Positions 14,065-19,328 of a DNA stretch of 20,290 bases are shown here, in pieces. The stretch lies in IMG/VR virus record IMGVR_UViG_3300034418_000737, positions 1 to 20,290 of that record; one strand, given 5' to 3'. The position numbers and the translations under genes are program-made. The notes beneath the pieces were generated by a model that saw only the letters and a list, made by a program, of their open reading frames with translations, ran no database searches and had not been told where the DNA came from. The stretch's first letter is position 1. Each line of letters opens with the position of its first letter. This DNA comes from a virus.

Positions 14065-14083
14065 GATATAGTTTCGGTGTCAA
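14055..14083 (-). promoter_or_regulatory. possible leftward early promoter
   Basis: On the minus strand a perfect TTGACA (14083-14078) is followed after 17 bases by TATCTA (14060-14055). The -35 is ideal but the -10 matches only three of six bases. It overlaps the right arm of the long inverted repeat. Transcription would start near 14048, at the base of the inner stem. Confidence 0.4.
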
Positions 14084-14255
14084 TAGGGCTAATCAAATTT
14101 GTGTAACAAATTACATGCGTATGCGATCCTCTGCGCCTGCCGTTTCACGCATGGTTGCAAGAAATAAATTTACTTCATAAATTTTTTCTGAAACTCACGT
14201 GCAAAACTCACGAGACAGACCGACCTAAGATCCCATGATAGGTGTGGCATTATTG

Positions 14256-14272
14256 CAACAGTATAACTGTTG
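14256..14272. promoter_or_regulatory. 17-bp palindrome, likely operator
   Basis: CAACAGT-ATA-ACTGTTG, perfect 7-bp arms. A third half-site (AACAGT) is at 14292-14297, so copy R6 of the other palindrome is bracketed by ACTGTT and AACAGT. The minus strand also reads TATACT here, a possible -10. Confidence 0.5.
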
Positions 14273-14276
14273 ACAG

Positions 14277-14290
14277 GTCCAATGTTGGAC
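14277..14290. repeat. palindrome copy R6
   Basis: GTCCAATGTTGGAC, the centre inverted relative to R4/R5 (TG rather than CA), in an ACAGG..ACTAAC context. It is the only copy in the control region and directly adjoins the 14256-14272 palindrome. Confidence 0.8.
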
Positions 14291-14486
14291 TAACAGTGAC
14301 ACAGCCTACGGCTCAAACATGTGATGTGCTACATCATGCATGACCATCGAAGATGGGGGTGGTGGGAAATGTGCATCGGCATTGCAACACATCGCCACTT
14401 CACCCCATAGGGGGTGTGACTTTGAAAAATACCTAGGCAACTGATTACATATCAGTTGTTCACATTCACTAAGCCATTGAAAACTG

Positions 14487-14503
14487 TAACACATTCTGTG
14501 TTA
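14487..14503. promoter_or_regulatory. operator O1, TAACAC-N5-GTGTTA
   Basis: TAACACATTCTGTGTTA, perfect half-sites at spacing five. A weak rightward promoter may overlap it: TTGAAA (14477-14482), 16 bases, TGTTAT (14499-14504), with the operator in the spacer and -10. Confidence 0.6.
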
Positions 14504-14815
14504 TGGTGGAATGAAGGCTATGCTATGTGTTTCACCACACGTCATGACAACGTATTATACCCGCAATTGCACGGTGAAAGAGGGGTGGGCAGGGGCCATG
14601 CCGGGGGTATACGTAACTGTATATGGATTCCTACACAGATCAGGAAAAATGAAGTGTTAACCACATTACACTAAAAGTGGTTTACAGTGTACTTGGGTCA
14701 CGTAATGTTGCAATTGTTACAGTACAAAATTTGGTAGGGCACTTTAAGTGAACAGGTGATGTGTTCACGGAATGTTACAGTATATCACAATGTTTGTAAC
14801 ATATACGATTTAGTA

Positions 14816-14844
14816 TTGACATGGGTATGTTGAGCGTGTATAAC
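14816..14844 (+). promoter_or_regulatory. rightward sigma-70-type promoter
   Basis: TTGACA (14816-14821), 17 bases, TATAAC (14839-14844): eleven of twelve consensus bases with ideal spacing. The start would be near 14851, giving a leader of about 225 bases before the first rightward gene. Confidence 0.7.
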
Positions 14845-14857
14845 TATATTATAGAAA

Positions 14858-14893
14858 CTTAGATAACACTTAAAGTGTTACATGTACAGTGTT
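14858..14893. promoter_or_regulatory. operator O2 with repeat unit
   Basis: TAACACTTAAAGTGTTA (14864-14880) has perfect half-sites at spacing five, and eight-base arms in total. It lies about 14-30 bases downstream of the predicted start of the rightward promoter. CTTAGATAACAC (14858) and GTACAGTGTT (14884) recur at operator O3. Confidence 0.65.
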
Positions 14894-14963
14894 TCACTTA
14901 GACGTTTCTATATATTAAGTTAAATATACACTTACTTGTATATAATACTTAAAATAAATAACA

Positions 14964-14986
14964 CTTAGATAACACGTACAGTGTTA
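14964..14986. promoter_or_regulatory. operator O3 with repeat unit
   Basis: TAACACGTACAGTGTTA (14970-14986), perfect half-sites at spacing five, preceded by the same CTTAGA as O2 and sharing GTACAGTGTT with it. It is 106 bases downstream of O2, about ten helical turns. Confidence 0.65.
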
Positions 14987-15027
14987 CACTTAAATGTATT
15001 ATTCCCGAAGGTATAAGATACGTATGT

Positions 15028-15055
15028 CCACGCAGTTTACTGCGGGGGAGTTTTT
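15028..15055 (+). terminator. weak intrinsic terminator or attenuator in the rightward leader
   Basis: CGCAG-TTTA-CTGCG (15032-15044 with flanks), extendable by a CC/GG pair past one mismatch, then GGGGAG and TTTTT. The stem is short and not adjacent to the T-run. Being between promoter and first gene, it could end a leader RNA of about 205 nt. Confidence 0.35.
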
Positions 15056-15074
15056 GTATTAAAGGTTGACTTCT

Positions 15075-15287
15075 GTGAAAAAATCAGTAAAACTATATAC
15101 AGATAATGTCCTTGAAGAGTTTTACCGCCATGCTATGGATGGTACATTGGAGGACTTACACATTCCCCACAGTGATGTATTTTACGTACGTGAAGCCGTA
15201 CAGGCTCACTACGGACGTAGCTTTACGTTGGAAGAAGTTGAGCGTGCTATGAAGTTAGAAGGATGGACAGATGGAAAAGAAGAATGA
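15075..15287 (+). CDS. first rightward protein, unknown (70 residues)
   Basis: I use GTG at 15075, nine bases after AAAGG; a TTG at 15066 directly follows that SD and is too close to it. The product (MKKSVKLYTDNVLEEFYRHAMDG...) is acidic and helical. Its second half (DVFYVREAVQAHYGRSFTLEEVERAMKLEGW) could be a helix-turn-helix-like or small helical bundle, as in some phage regulators, but that is only a shape impression. It overlaps the next gene by 17 bases. Confidence 0.7.
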   Translation: MKKSVKLYTDNVLEEFYRHAMDGTLEDLHIPHSDVFYVREAVQAHYGRSFTLEEVERAMKLEGWTDGKEE

Positions 15288-15675
15288 CAAGAATGGATTA
15301 ATGACATCCTTCGTAGTTGGCATGGACATTATTCCTGAGATTGTAGATGCTAAGCAAAATGATAAGAACATGAAGATGGTCATGGAAGAATGGAACCTTG
15401 GCCCTGAAGAAGCATCTGAAGATCCTACAGCTAACAAAGAATACTGGGTTAAGATGGCACGTGTGTGGAATATCACCGAGCCTGAAGCACGTAGACAGAT
15501 GTGTGCTAACTGTGAGTACTTTCAGAATAGTCCAGTCTATATGGAAGCAATGGAAGATATTCCAATGAATAAGTACGACATGGATGGTGGTGGTAGAGGC
15601 TACTGCAAGAAGTTTGATTTCATCTGTCACAATCTTCGTACGTGCCAAGCATGGGATAAAGGTCATGACTATTGA
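15271..15675 (+). CDS. cysteine-containing unknown phage protein
   Basis: A 134-residue protein with an SD (AGAAGGA) inside the previous gene. The first half is acidic and helical. The second half has CANCEYF, then GGGRGYCKKFDFICHNLRTCQAW: five cysteines and a histidine in a pattern that could hold zinc or an Fe-S cluster. I recall similar sequences as hypothetical proteins in marine phages. It overlaps the next gene's start by 11 bases. Function is unknown. Confidence 0.75.
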   Translation: MEKKNDKNGLMTSFVVGMDIIPEIVDAKQNDKNMKMVMEEWNLGPEEASEDPTANKEYWVKMARVWNITEPEARRQMCANCEYFQNSPVYMEAMEDIPMNKYDMDGGGRGYCKKFDFICHNLRTCQAWDKGHDY

Positions 15676-15943
15676 GTACAGAGGTGAGAAGTTTAGTGGC
15701 TACAATAAGCCTAAGCGTACACCGGGACATCCTAAGAAGTCACATGCAGTGCTTGCCAAAGAAGGTGAGACTGTAAAGCTTATTCGTTTTGGTGAGCAGG
15801 GTGCTGAAACTGCAGGTAAACCTAAAGCTGGTGAATCGGATAGAATGAAAAAGAAACGTGCATCGTTTAAAGCACGTCACGCTAAGAACATTGCCAAGGG
15901 TAAGATGAGTGCAGCTTACTGGGCGGATAAAGCTAAGTGGTGA
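15665..15943 (+). CDS. basic phage protein with KARH...SAAYWADK motif
   Basis: ATG at 15665 after AAAGG, giving 92 residues. The N-terminal part resembles a short beta domain (MTIEYRGEKFSGYNKPKRTPG, then VKLIRFGEQGAETAG). The C-terminus, SFKARHAKNIAKGKMSAAYWADKAKW, is a widespread phage motif; some versions have cysteines and bind zinc, and this one has none. Possibly structural or packaged with the virion. The role is not established. Confidence 0.78.
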   Translation: MTIEYRGEKFSGYNKPKRTPGHPKKSHAVLAKEGETVKLIRFGEQGAETAGKPKAGESDRMKKKRASFKARHAKNIAKGKMSAAYWADKAKW

Positions 15944-15979
15944 TAGCTGGCTACAGCATCACATGAAAGGATACGTACT

Positions 15980-16498
15980 ATGGCTGGAAGATTGACTAGA
16001 AAGATTATTGCTGCTGGTCGTAAGGCTGCTGAAGCTGCTAAGGCAAATAAGCGTGGCAATCGTGGTGATACACCAGAGTTAGCTGAAGCTGCACGTAAAG
16101 GTGCTGCTGAACGTATGAAGGGTCGTAAAGCTGCGGAAGCACAGCGTACTACACAGCGTAGTAGCAGCATTAATAAGCGTACTGTAAGTGCAGAAGATAT
16201 TCGTCAAGCTAATACTGCATCTCAGTTTCGTGATATGCAAATGCGTATTGATGATATGGATGAAGGTCTTCGTAAGAAGTCATTGCAAAGAATGTTAGAT
16301 GCACAACAAGCTGAATTTGATGCTATGCGTGCGAGTGAAGTAGATCGTGCTAGCCGTAAGTCTACACAAGCTGCACGTGATCGTAAGATGAAAGATAAAG
16401 TGACCCTACCCGAAATGCCTTTTAATAAAGGTGGTATGGCTACTGGAAAACCACGTAAAGGTCATACGGACTATCGTGGTAACGGTCTATTTAAGTAA
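15980..16498 (+). CDS. basic helical protein with C-terminal KGGMA/DYR tail
   Basis: A 172-residue basic, Ala/Arg/Lys-rich, helical protein. It ends in NKGGMATGKPRKGHTDYRGNGLFK; similar KGGM...DYR...LF tails occur on several small phage proteins, from memory. A weak SD (AAAGGAT) is upstream. The next gene carries a related KGGM tail, suggesting a shared tag or paralogy. Possibly virion-associated or DNA-binding; not proven. Confidence 0.72.
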   Translation: MAGRLTRKIIAAGRKAAEAAKANKRGNRGDTPELAEAARKGAAERMKGRKAAEAQRTTQRSSSINKRTVSAEDIRQANTASQFRDMQMRIDDMDEGLRKKSLQRMLDAQQAEFDAMRASEVDRASRKSTQAARDRKMKDKVTLPEMPFNKGGMATGKPRKGHTDYRGNGLFK

Positions 16499-16510
16499 AG
16501 GAACATAGAC

Positions 16511-16891
16511 ATGGGTGTAATGGGATCTATCGCACGTCAAGGCAGAAAAGCAGCTATGCTTGCTAAAAAAGCTACTCCGGGTCAAGAAAAGATTGAGAAA
16601 GCTACCAAAGGCCAACGTGCCTATGCTAAGGGTCAAGCTAAAGCTGCAGGTGCTACTGCAGGTGCTGCTGGTCTAGGTATTACTGCATTGAATAAGAAAC
16701 TGAAAGAAGCTGAAACTGAAGCTGAACGTCAGAAGATTCGTGCAGATATTGAGAAGCTAATGCGTGAAATGGCTGCTGAAGAAAAGACAGACAATAAGTC
16801 TAAAGGCGGTATGGCACGTAAGAAGTACAACAAAGGTGGCTATGCTAACTGTGGTGCATCTGTACCTCCTAACGGCAAGAGTAGGAAGTAG
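16511..16891 (+). CDS. basic helical protein with KGGMA...KGGYANCGAS tail
   Basis: A 126-residue protein with an SD (AAAGGAAC). The first part is Lys/Ala-rich with a Gly/Ala segment (AAGATAGAAGLGITAL) that could be a weak membrane or amphipathic helix. A charged coiled coil follows (KKLKEAETEAERQKIRADIEKLM). The tail SKGGMARKKYNKGGYANCGASVPP repeats the KGGM theme of the upstream gene. Function is unknown. Confidence 0.72.
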   Translation: MGVMGSIARQGRKAAMLAKKATPGQEKIEKATKGQRAYAKGQAKAAGATAGAAGLGITALNKKLKEAETEAERQKIRADIEKLMREMAAEEKTDNKSKGGMARKKYNKGGYANCGASVPPNGKSRK

Positions 16892-16893
16892 GC

Positions 16894-17097
16894 ATGGAGT
16901 TTCTTGGAGTTATTCTATTTTGTGCTCAACAACCTGCAGAGACTTGCCAAGTATTGACTAGTCCATATGTATTTGAGAGTCACGAAGAATGTCTCCAAGA
17001 AACACAAAACATGTATTCTTTTTTAGGCATGACATATAGTCCCTACGCTATGGTTCCTATGTGTGTAGAATTAAAACAACAAGGTGAACCTACCTGA
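16894..17097 (+). CDS. small cysteine-containing, possibly exported protein
   Basis: A 67-residue protein starting two bases after the previous stop. The first 12 residues are hydrophobic (MEFLGVILFCAQ) but too short for a confident signal peptide. Cysteines at 10, 18, 33 and 57 could form two disulphides if it is periplasmic. I recall similar short proteins in alphaproteobacteria and their phages. The stop overlaps the next start (TGATG). Confidence 0.65.
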   Translation: MEFLGVILFCAQQPAETCQVLTSPYVFESHEECLQETQNMYSFLGMTYSPYAMVPMCVELKQQGEPT

Positions 17098-17231
17098 TGC
17101 CTGTTCGTAAAGTACAAGGTGGATACAGATGGGGTACTACTGGTAAAGTGTACCCTACTAAAGCACAAGCCGCTAAGCAGGGCAGAGCTATTGAAGCCAG
17201 TAAAGCTGCTAAGAAAAAAGGTAAGAAGTAA
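17097..17231 (+). CDS. 44-residue basic protein (MPVRKVQGGYRWG type)
   Basis: A short frame fully bounded by overlapping start and stop codons (TGATG at 17095 and TAATG at 17229). The product reads MPVRKVQGGYRWGTTGKVYP, then TKAQAAKQGRAI, then a Lys-rich end. This 'GGYRWG-x-GKVY-x-T' pattern is common on small phage proteins, from memory. Very basic, so nucleic-acid contact is likely. Role unknown. Confidence 0.75.
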   Translation: MPVRKVQGGYRWGTTGKVYPTKAQAAKQGRAIEASKAAKKKGKK

Positions 17232-17560
17232 TGAATTTCACAGCTTGGAAATCTGAACTAGAGAAATGTGGCTACGTTGTAACAGAAGATCTGATTACGA
17301 CTAAGCGTGGTGATGTGCTTGCAGGTAAAGATCCGTATGGCGGTTACTTTATTTCTGACTCACGTATTCAAGATATTGTAAGTCGTAAACCTGTTAAAAC
17401 TAAGCCTGCATCTAAACAGAAAGTCATTACAGAAGAAGAACTGGAAATGGTTCGTGCACGTGACGAGAATGGTCACTTTGTAGCTGACGATCCCACTACT
17501 CCTGATGTAAATGAAGCATGGGTAGTTAAGACTGTTAAGAAAGCAGTTAGAAAGAAATGA
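17231..17560 (+). CDS. unknown protein, 109 residues
   Basis: Starts in a TAATG overlap with the previous gene. The N-terminal 50 residues look like a compact mixed fold (WKSELEKCGYVVTEDLITTKRGDVLAGKD), and the rest is Lys-rich with the segment EEELEMVRARDENGHFVADDP. Basic C-terminus (VKTVKKAVRKK). Ends in an ATGA overlap with the virion-like gene. Family unknown. Confidence 0.7.
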   Translation: MNFTAWKSELEKCGYVVTEDLITTKRGDVLAGKDPYGGYFISDSRIQDIVSRKPVKTKPASKQKVITEEELEMVRARDENGHFVADDPTTPDVNEAWVVKTVKKAVRKK

Positions 17561-17922
17561 CCCTAGTATCCCCCGGTAAACCAGCACGTACGATCAGTAA
17601 GGGTGTTTCCTGTGAGGTACAGGACCAAGAGGAAACACTCTACACCTGTCCTGCTAACTGCCGGGCAGAAATTACTATGTTGTTTGTTGTGAATGCTAAC
17701 GGTAACACCACAGTCAGTGCTACATGGTACGACTCAAGTGCTACAGAAGCTTACAACATTTTAGGCGGTAAGAACATGACTACTGGTGAGTACATCCTGC
17801 TTACTGGTGCTACACTTGTTCTTGAGCCGGGTGATGAAATCCGTGTAACACCCTCAGGTAATGCTAGCCCAAACATTGACGCTATGTGTACAGTGACTGA
17901 AACATTTGTTCCTGTTGGATAA
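17557..17922 (+). CDS. probable virion structural protein (beta-rich)
   Basis: A 121-residue beta-rich protein with Gly/Thr/Ser-rich turns and short hydrophobic strands (AEITMLFVVNANGNTTVSATWYDS, then GEYILLTGATLVLEPGDEIRVTPSG). The composition and the 'tLvLepGDeirvt' segment are typical of small tail- or capsid-associated phage proteins. It is followed by a likely promoter and a structured leader, so it closes one transcription unit. Confidence 0.7.
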   Translation: MTLVSPGKPARTISKGVSCEVQDQEETLYTCPANCRAEITMLFVVNANGNTTVSATWYDSSATEAYNILGGKNMTTGEYILLTGATLVLEPGDEIRVTPSGNASPNIDAMCTVTETFVPVG

Positions 17923-17927
17923 CGGGG

Positions 17928-17956
17928 TTGCAATAATATCAATAGTGTGATATAAC
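17928..17956 (+). promoter_or_regulatory. possible rightward promoter for the DUF1127/lysis unit
   Basis: TTGCAA (17928-17933), 17 bases, TATAAC (17951-17956). The -10 is the same hexamer as the strong promoter at 14839. Transcription would start near 17963, leaving a leader of about 58 bases. Confidence 0.5.
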
Positions 17957-17972
17957 TAACTATGTTATAACT

Positions 17973-18014
17973 ACTCCTGTTGGCACAGTAAGTGCCTCTT
18001 ATGAATACAGGAGT
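17973..18014 (+). promoter_or_regulatory. SD-pairing leader hairpin
   Basis: ACTCCTGT (17973-17980) is fully complementary to ACAGGAGT (18007-18014), which holds the SD (AGGAG) of the DUF1127 gene. Inside lies a second stem, GGCAC-AGTAA-GTGCC (17982-17996). In the folded leader the SD would be hidden. Confidence 0.6.
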
Positions 18015-18020
18015 ATTGAA

Positions 18021-18239
18021 ATGCTAACACGCATTCTGAATTATCTAATTAAAGTACAAGAACGTAGAGCTGCTTACTGGCAGCTACAGACCTTTAGCGA
18101 CAAACAGTTGAAAGACATTGGCTTGAGTCGTGGTGAAATATACGAGGCAGTATATGGCGAAGACGACAACAAAAACGAAGTCAAGGGTGAACGAGGCTGG
18201 AAACTATACAAAGCCCGCAATGCGCAAGCGCCTGTTTGA
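18021..18239 (+). CDS. DUF1127-family small protein
   Basis: A 72-residue protein whose first 48 residues match DUF1127: an amphipathic helix (MLTRILNYLIKVQERRAAYWQLQ) followed by TFSDKQLKDIGLSRGEIYEAVYG. In alphaproteobacteria such small proteins act in RNA turnover, stress or phosphate responses. The last 24 residues (EDDNKNEVKGERGWKL...) are read from DNA that also encodes the start of the next gene, so they may be a late extension. It has its own likely promoter and an SD-masking hairpin, unusual in this packed array. A role in altering host RNA metabolism is inferred. Confidence 0.82.
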   Translation: MLTRILNYLIKVQERRAAYWQLQTFSDKQLKDIGLSRGEIYEAVYGEDDNKNEVKGERGWKLYKARNAQAPV

Positions 18240-18345
18240 AAAGATTAAAGCTGGCAGTAAAGGTGGTAAGCCCGGCCAGTGGTCTGCTCGTAAAGCGCAG
18301 ATGCTAGCAAAAGAATATAAAGATAATGGCGGGGGTTACAAATAA
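18154..18345 (+). CDS. conserved basic phage protein (GKPGQWSARKAQ type)
   Basis: ATG at 18154 (63 residues), with GAGG upstream; an earlier ATG at 18130 adds eight residues without homology. The core NYTKPAMRKRLFEKIKAGSKGGKPGQWSARKAQMLAKEYKDNGGGYK is a conserved small phage and virus domain that I recall as DUF5872-like. It overlaps the DUF1127 gene by 86 bases in another frame and the next gene by one base (TAATG). Highly basic. Function unknown. Confidence 0.8.
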   Translation: MAKTTTKTKSRVNEAGNYTKPAMRKRLFEKIKAGSKGGKPGQWSARKAQMLAKEYKDNGGGYK

Positions 18346-18590
18346 TGGCCCTCGCTAAATCACAAAAGAATCTTAATAAGTGGACACGCCAAGAATGGCG
18401 CACAAAAAGTGGTAAGCCTAGTTCACAAACAGGTGAACGTTACCTTCCTAAAAAAGCAATTGAATCTCTTAGTAGTTCTGAGTATGCAGCTACTACAAAA
18501 GCTAAACGTGAAGGCACCGCTAAAGGTAAGCAGCATGTGCCGCAGCCTAAAAGTATTGCTAAGAAGACAGCAAAGTTTAGACGCACTTAA
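18345..18590 (+). CDS. conserved basic phage protein (QEWRTKSGKPS...GERYLP type)
   Basis: An 81-residue basic protein with the pattern NKWTRQEWRTKSGKPS, TGERYLPKKAI, SSEYAATTKAKREG, GKQHVPQPKSIAKK, strongly conserved in marine phages and some giant viruses, from memory. It follows the DUF5872-like gene by a TAATG overlap; the two are often adjacent. Likely nucleic-acid binding by composition; role unknown. Confidence 0.8.
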   Translation: MALAKSQKNLNKWTRQEWRTKSGKPSSQTGERYLPKKAIESLSSSEYAATTKAKREGTAKGKQHVPQPKSIAKKTAKFRRT

Positions 18591-18601
18591 CAGGAGTTAC
18601 T

Positions 18602-19054
18602 ATGGCTTTCAAGTTATCACAACGTAGTATAAGTAAACTTGAGGGCGTAGACCCTAATATGGTAAACGTTGTAAAGCGTGCCATTGAACTTACACGTGTA
18701 GACTTTGGTGTGACAGAAGGTTTACGATCAGTAAATAGACAGAAAGAACTTGTGGCCGCTGGTAAATCACAAACCATGCGGTCTAAGCATATTGAAGGTA
18801 AGGCAGTAGATCTGGTAGCGTATATTGGCAGTGATATTGCATGGGAACTAAACCTTTACGATGATATTGCTGATGCTATAAAGCAAGCTGCAGACGAACT
18901 AGATGTACCCGTACGTTGGGGAGCAGCTTGGCACATTGACGATATTCGTACTTGGAACGGCAGTATGGAAGAAGCAATGAATGATTATATTGATCTTCGT
19001 CGTAGCCAAGGTCGCAGACCATTTATTGATGGCCCGCATTTTGAACTTTCGTAA
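18602..19054 (+). CDS. M15 peptidase endolysin
   Basis: A 150-residue zinc peptidase of the M15 (VanY/L-alanyl-D-glutamate or D-Ala-D-Ala peptidase) family that cuts peptide cross-links of the cell wall. Zinc ligands are visible: SKHIEGKAVD (His63 and Asp70) and DGPHFEL (His146). TEGLRSVNRQ (38-47) matches the substrate-side loop. A good SD (ACAGGAGTTACT) precedes it. No signal peptide, so it needs a holin to reach the wall; holin-like and lipoprotein genes follow. This is the main lysis enzyme of the window. Confidence 0.92.
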   Translation: MAFKLSQRSISKLEGVDPNMVNVVKRAIELTRVDFGVTEGLRSVNRQKELVAAGKSQTMRSKHIEGKAVDLVAYIGSDIAWELNLYDDIADAIKQAADELDVPVRWGAAWHIDDIRTWNGSMEEAMNDYIDLRRSQGRRPFIDGPHFELS

Positions 19055-19064
19055 GGTTTATACC

Positions 19065-19328
19065 ATGAGTGAGCAGGAATGGCATTTGTCCAGAAGTGTA
19101 CCTATCTCCTTGATCTTTGCTATTGCTTGTCAAACAGTAGCTCTGATTTGGTTTGTAGCTACTCTGCGTAATGATGTAGATGCTAACAAGATGGAACTAG
19201 TACGTCTTGAGACTAGAACTTCTAAAGTAGAGGAAGTAGTACAGATGCAGGCTGTAACCCTTGGTCGCATGGATGAGAACATAAAGAGCATTCGTGTGAT
19301 CCTTGAGGGAATGGCTAGGCAGAAATGA
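19065..19328 (+). CDS. membrane-anchored coiled-coil protein (holin or i-spanin-like)
   Basis: ATG at 19065 (87 residues); a longer frame from 18981 lies inside the endolysin. One TM helix (about 13-31, ISLIFAIACQTVALIWFVA) is followed by a coiled coil (DVDANKMELVRLETRTSKVEEVVQ). N-in topology with a C-terminal coiled coil fits an i-spanin or a class III-like holin. It overlaps the next gene by four bases. Its place after the endolysin supports a lysis role. Confidence 0.72.
   Translation: MSEQEWHLSRSVPISLIFAIACQTVALIWFVATLRNDVDANKMELVRLETRTSKVEEVVQMQAVTLGRMDENIKSIRVILEGMARQK

Larger units (their letters stand above)
13963..15074. other. divergent control region, no convincing gene
   Basis: About 1.1 kb between the two arrays. 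Frames of 62 and 72 codons around 14306-14674 lack good starts and codon pattern, so I treat it as non-coding. It holds a 91-nt inverted repeat, at least one near-consensus promoter, three TAACAC-N5-GTGTTA operators and palindrome copy R6. Other perfect inverted repeats are at 14322-14336 (TGATGT/ACATCA), 14401-14416 (CACCCC-ATAG-GGGGTG) and 14438-14458 (CAACTGAT/ATCAGTTG). The right half is AT-rich. It is the best candidate for a replication origin and early regulatory hub in the window. Confidence 0.7.

Noticed and set aside
10153-14290. CRISPR array from the repeated palindromes
   Set aside because: Spacing is irregular (176 to about 1400 bases), most copies are inside genes and no cas operon is present.
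14306-14494. Minus-strand 62-codon frame in the control region
   Set aside because: Its sequence is His/Pro/Cys-rich without a clear fold, it has no convincing SD, and the DNA is dominated by inverted repeats; more likely chance.
14456-14674. Plus-strand 72-codon frame in the control region
   Set aside because: No SD, codon usage unlike the neighbours, and it crosses operator O1 and other repeats.
14941-14946. Perfect TATAAT as a second rightward promoter
   Set aside because: No acceptable -35 at 16-18 bases and no proper extended -10; the region is AT-rich enough for chance.
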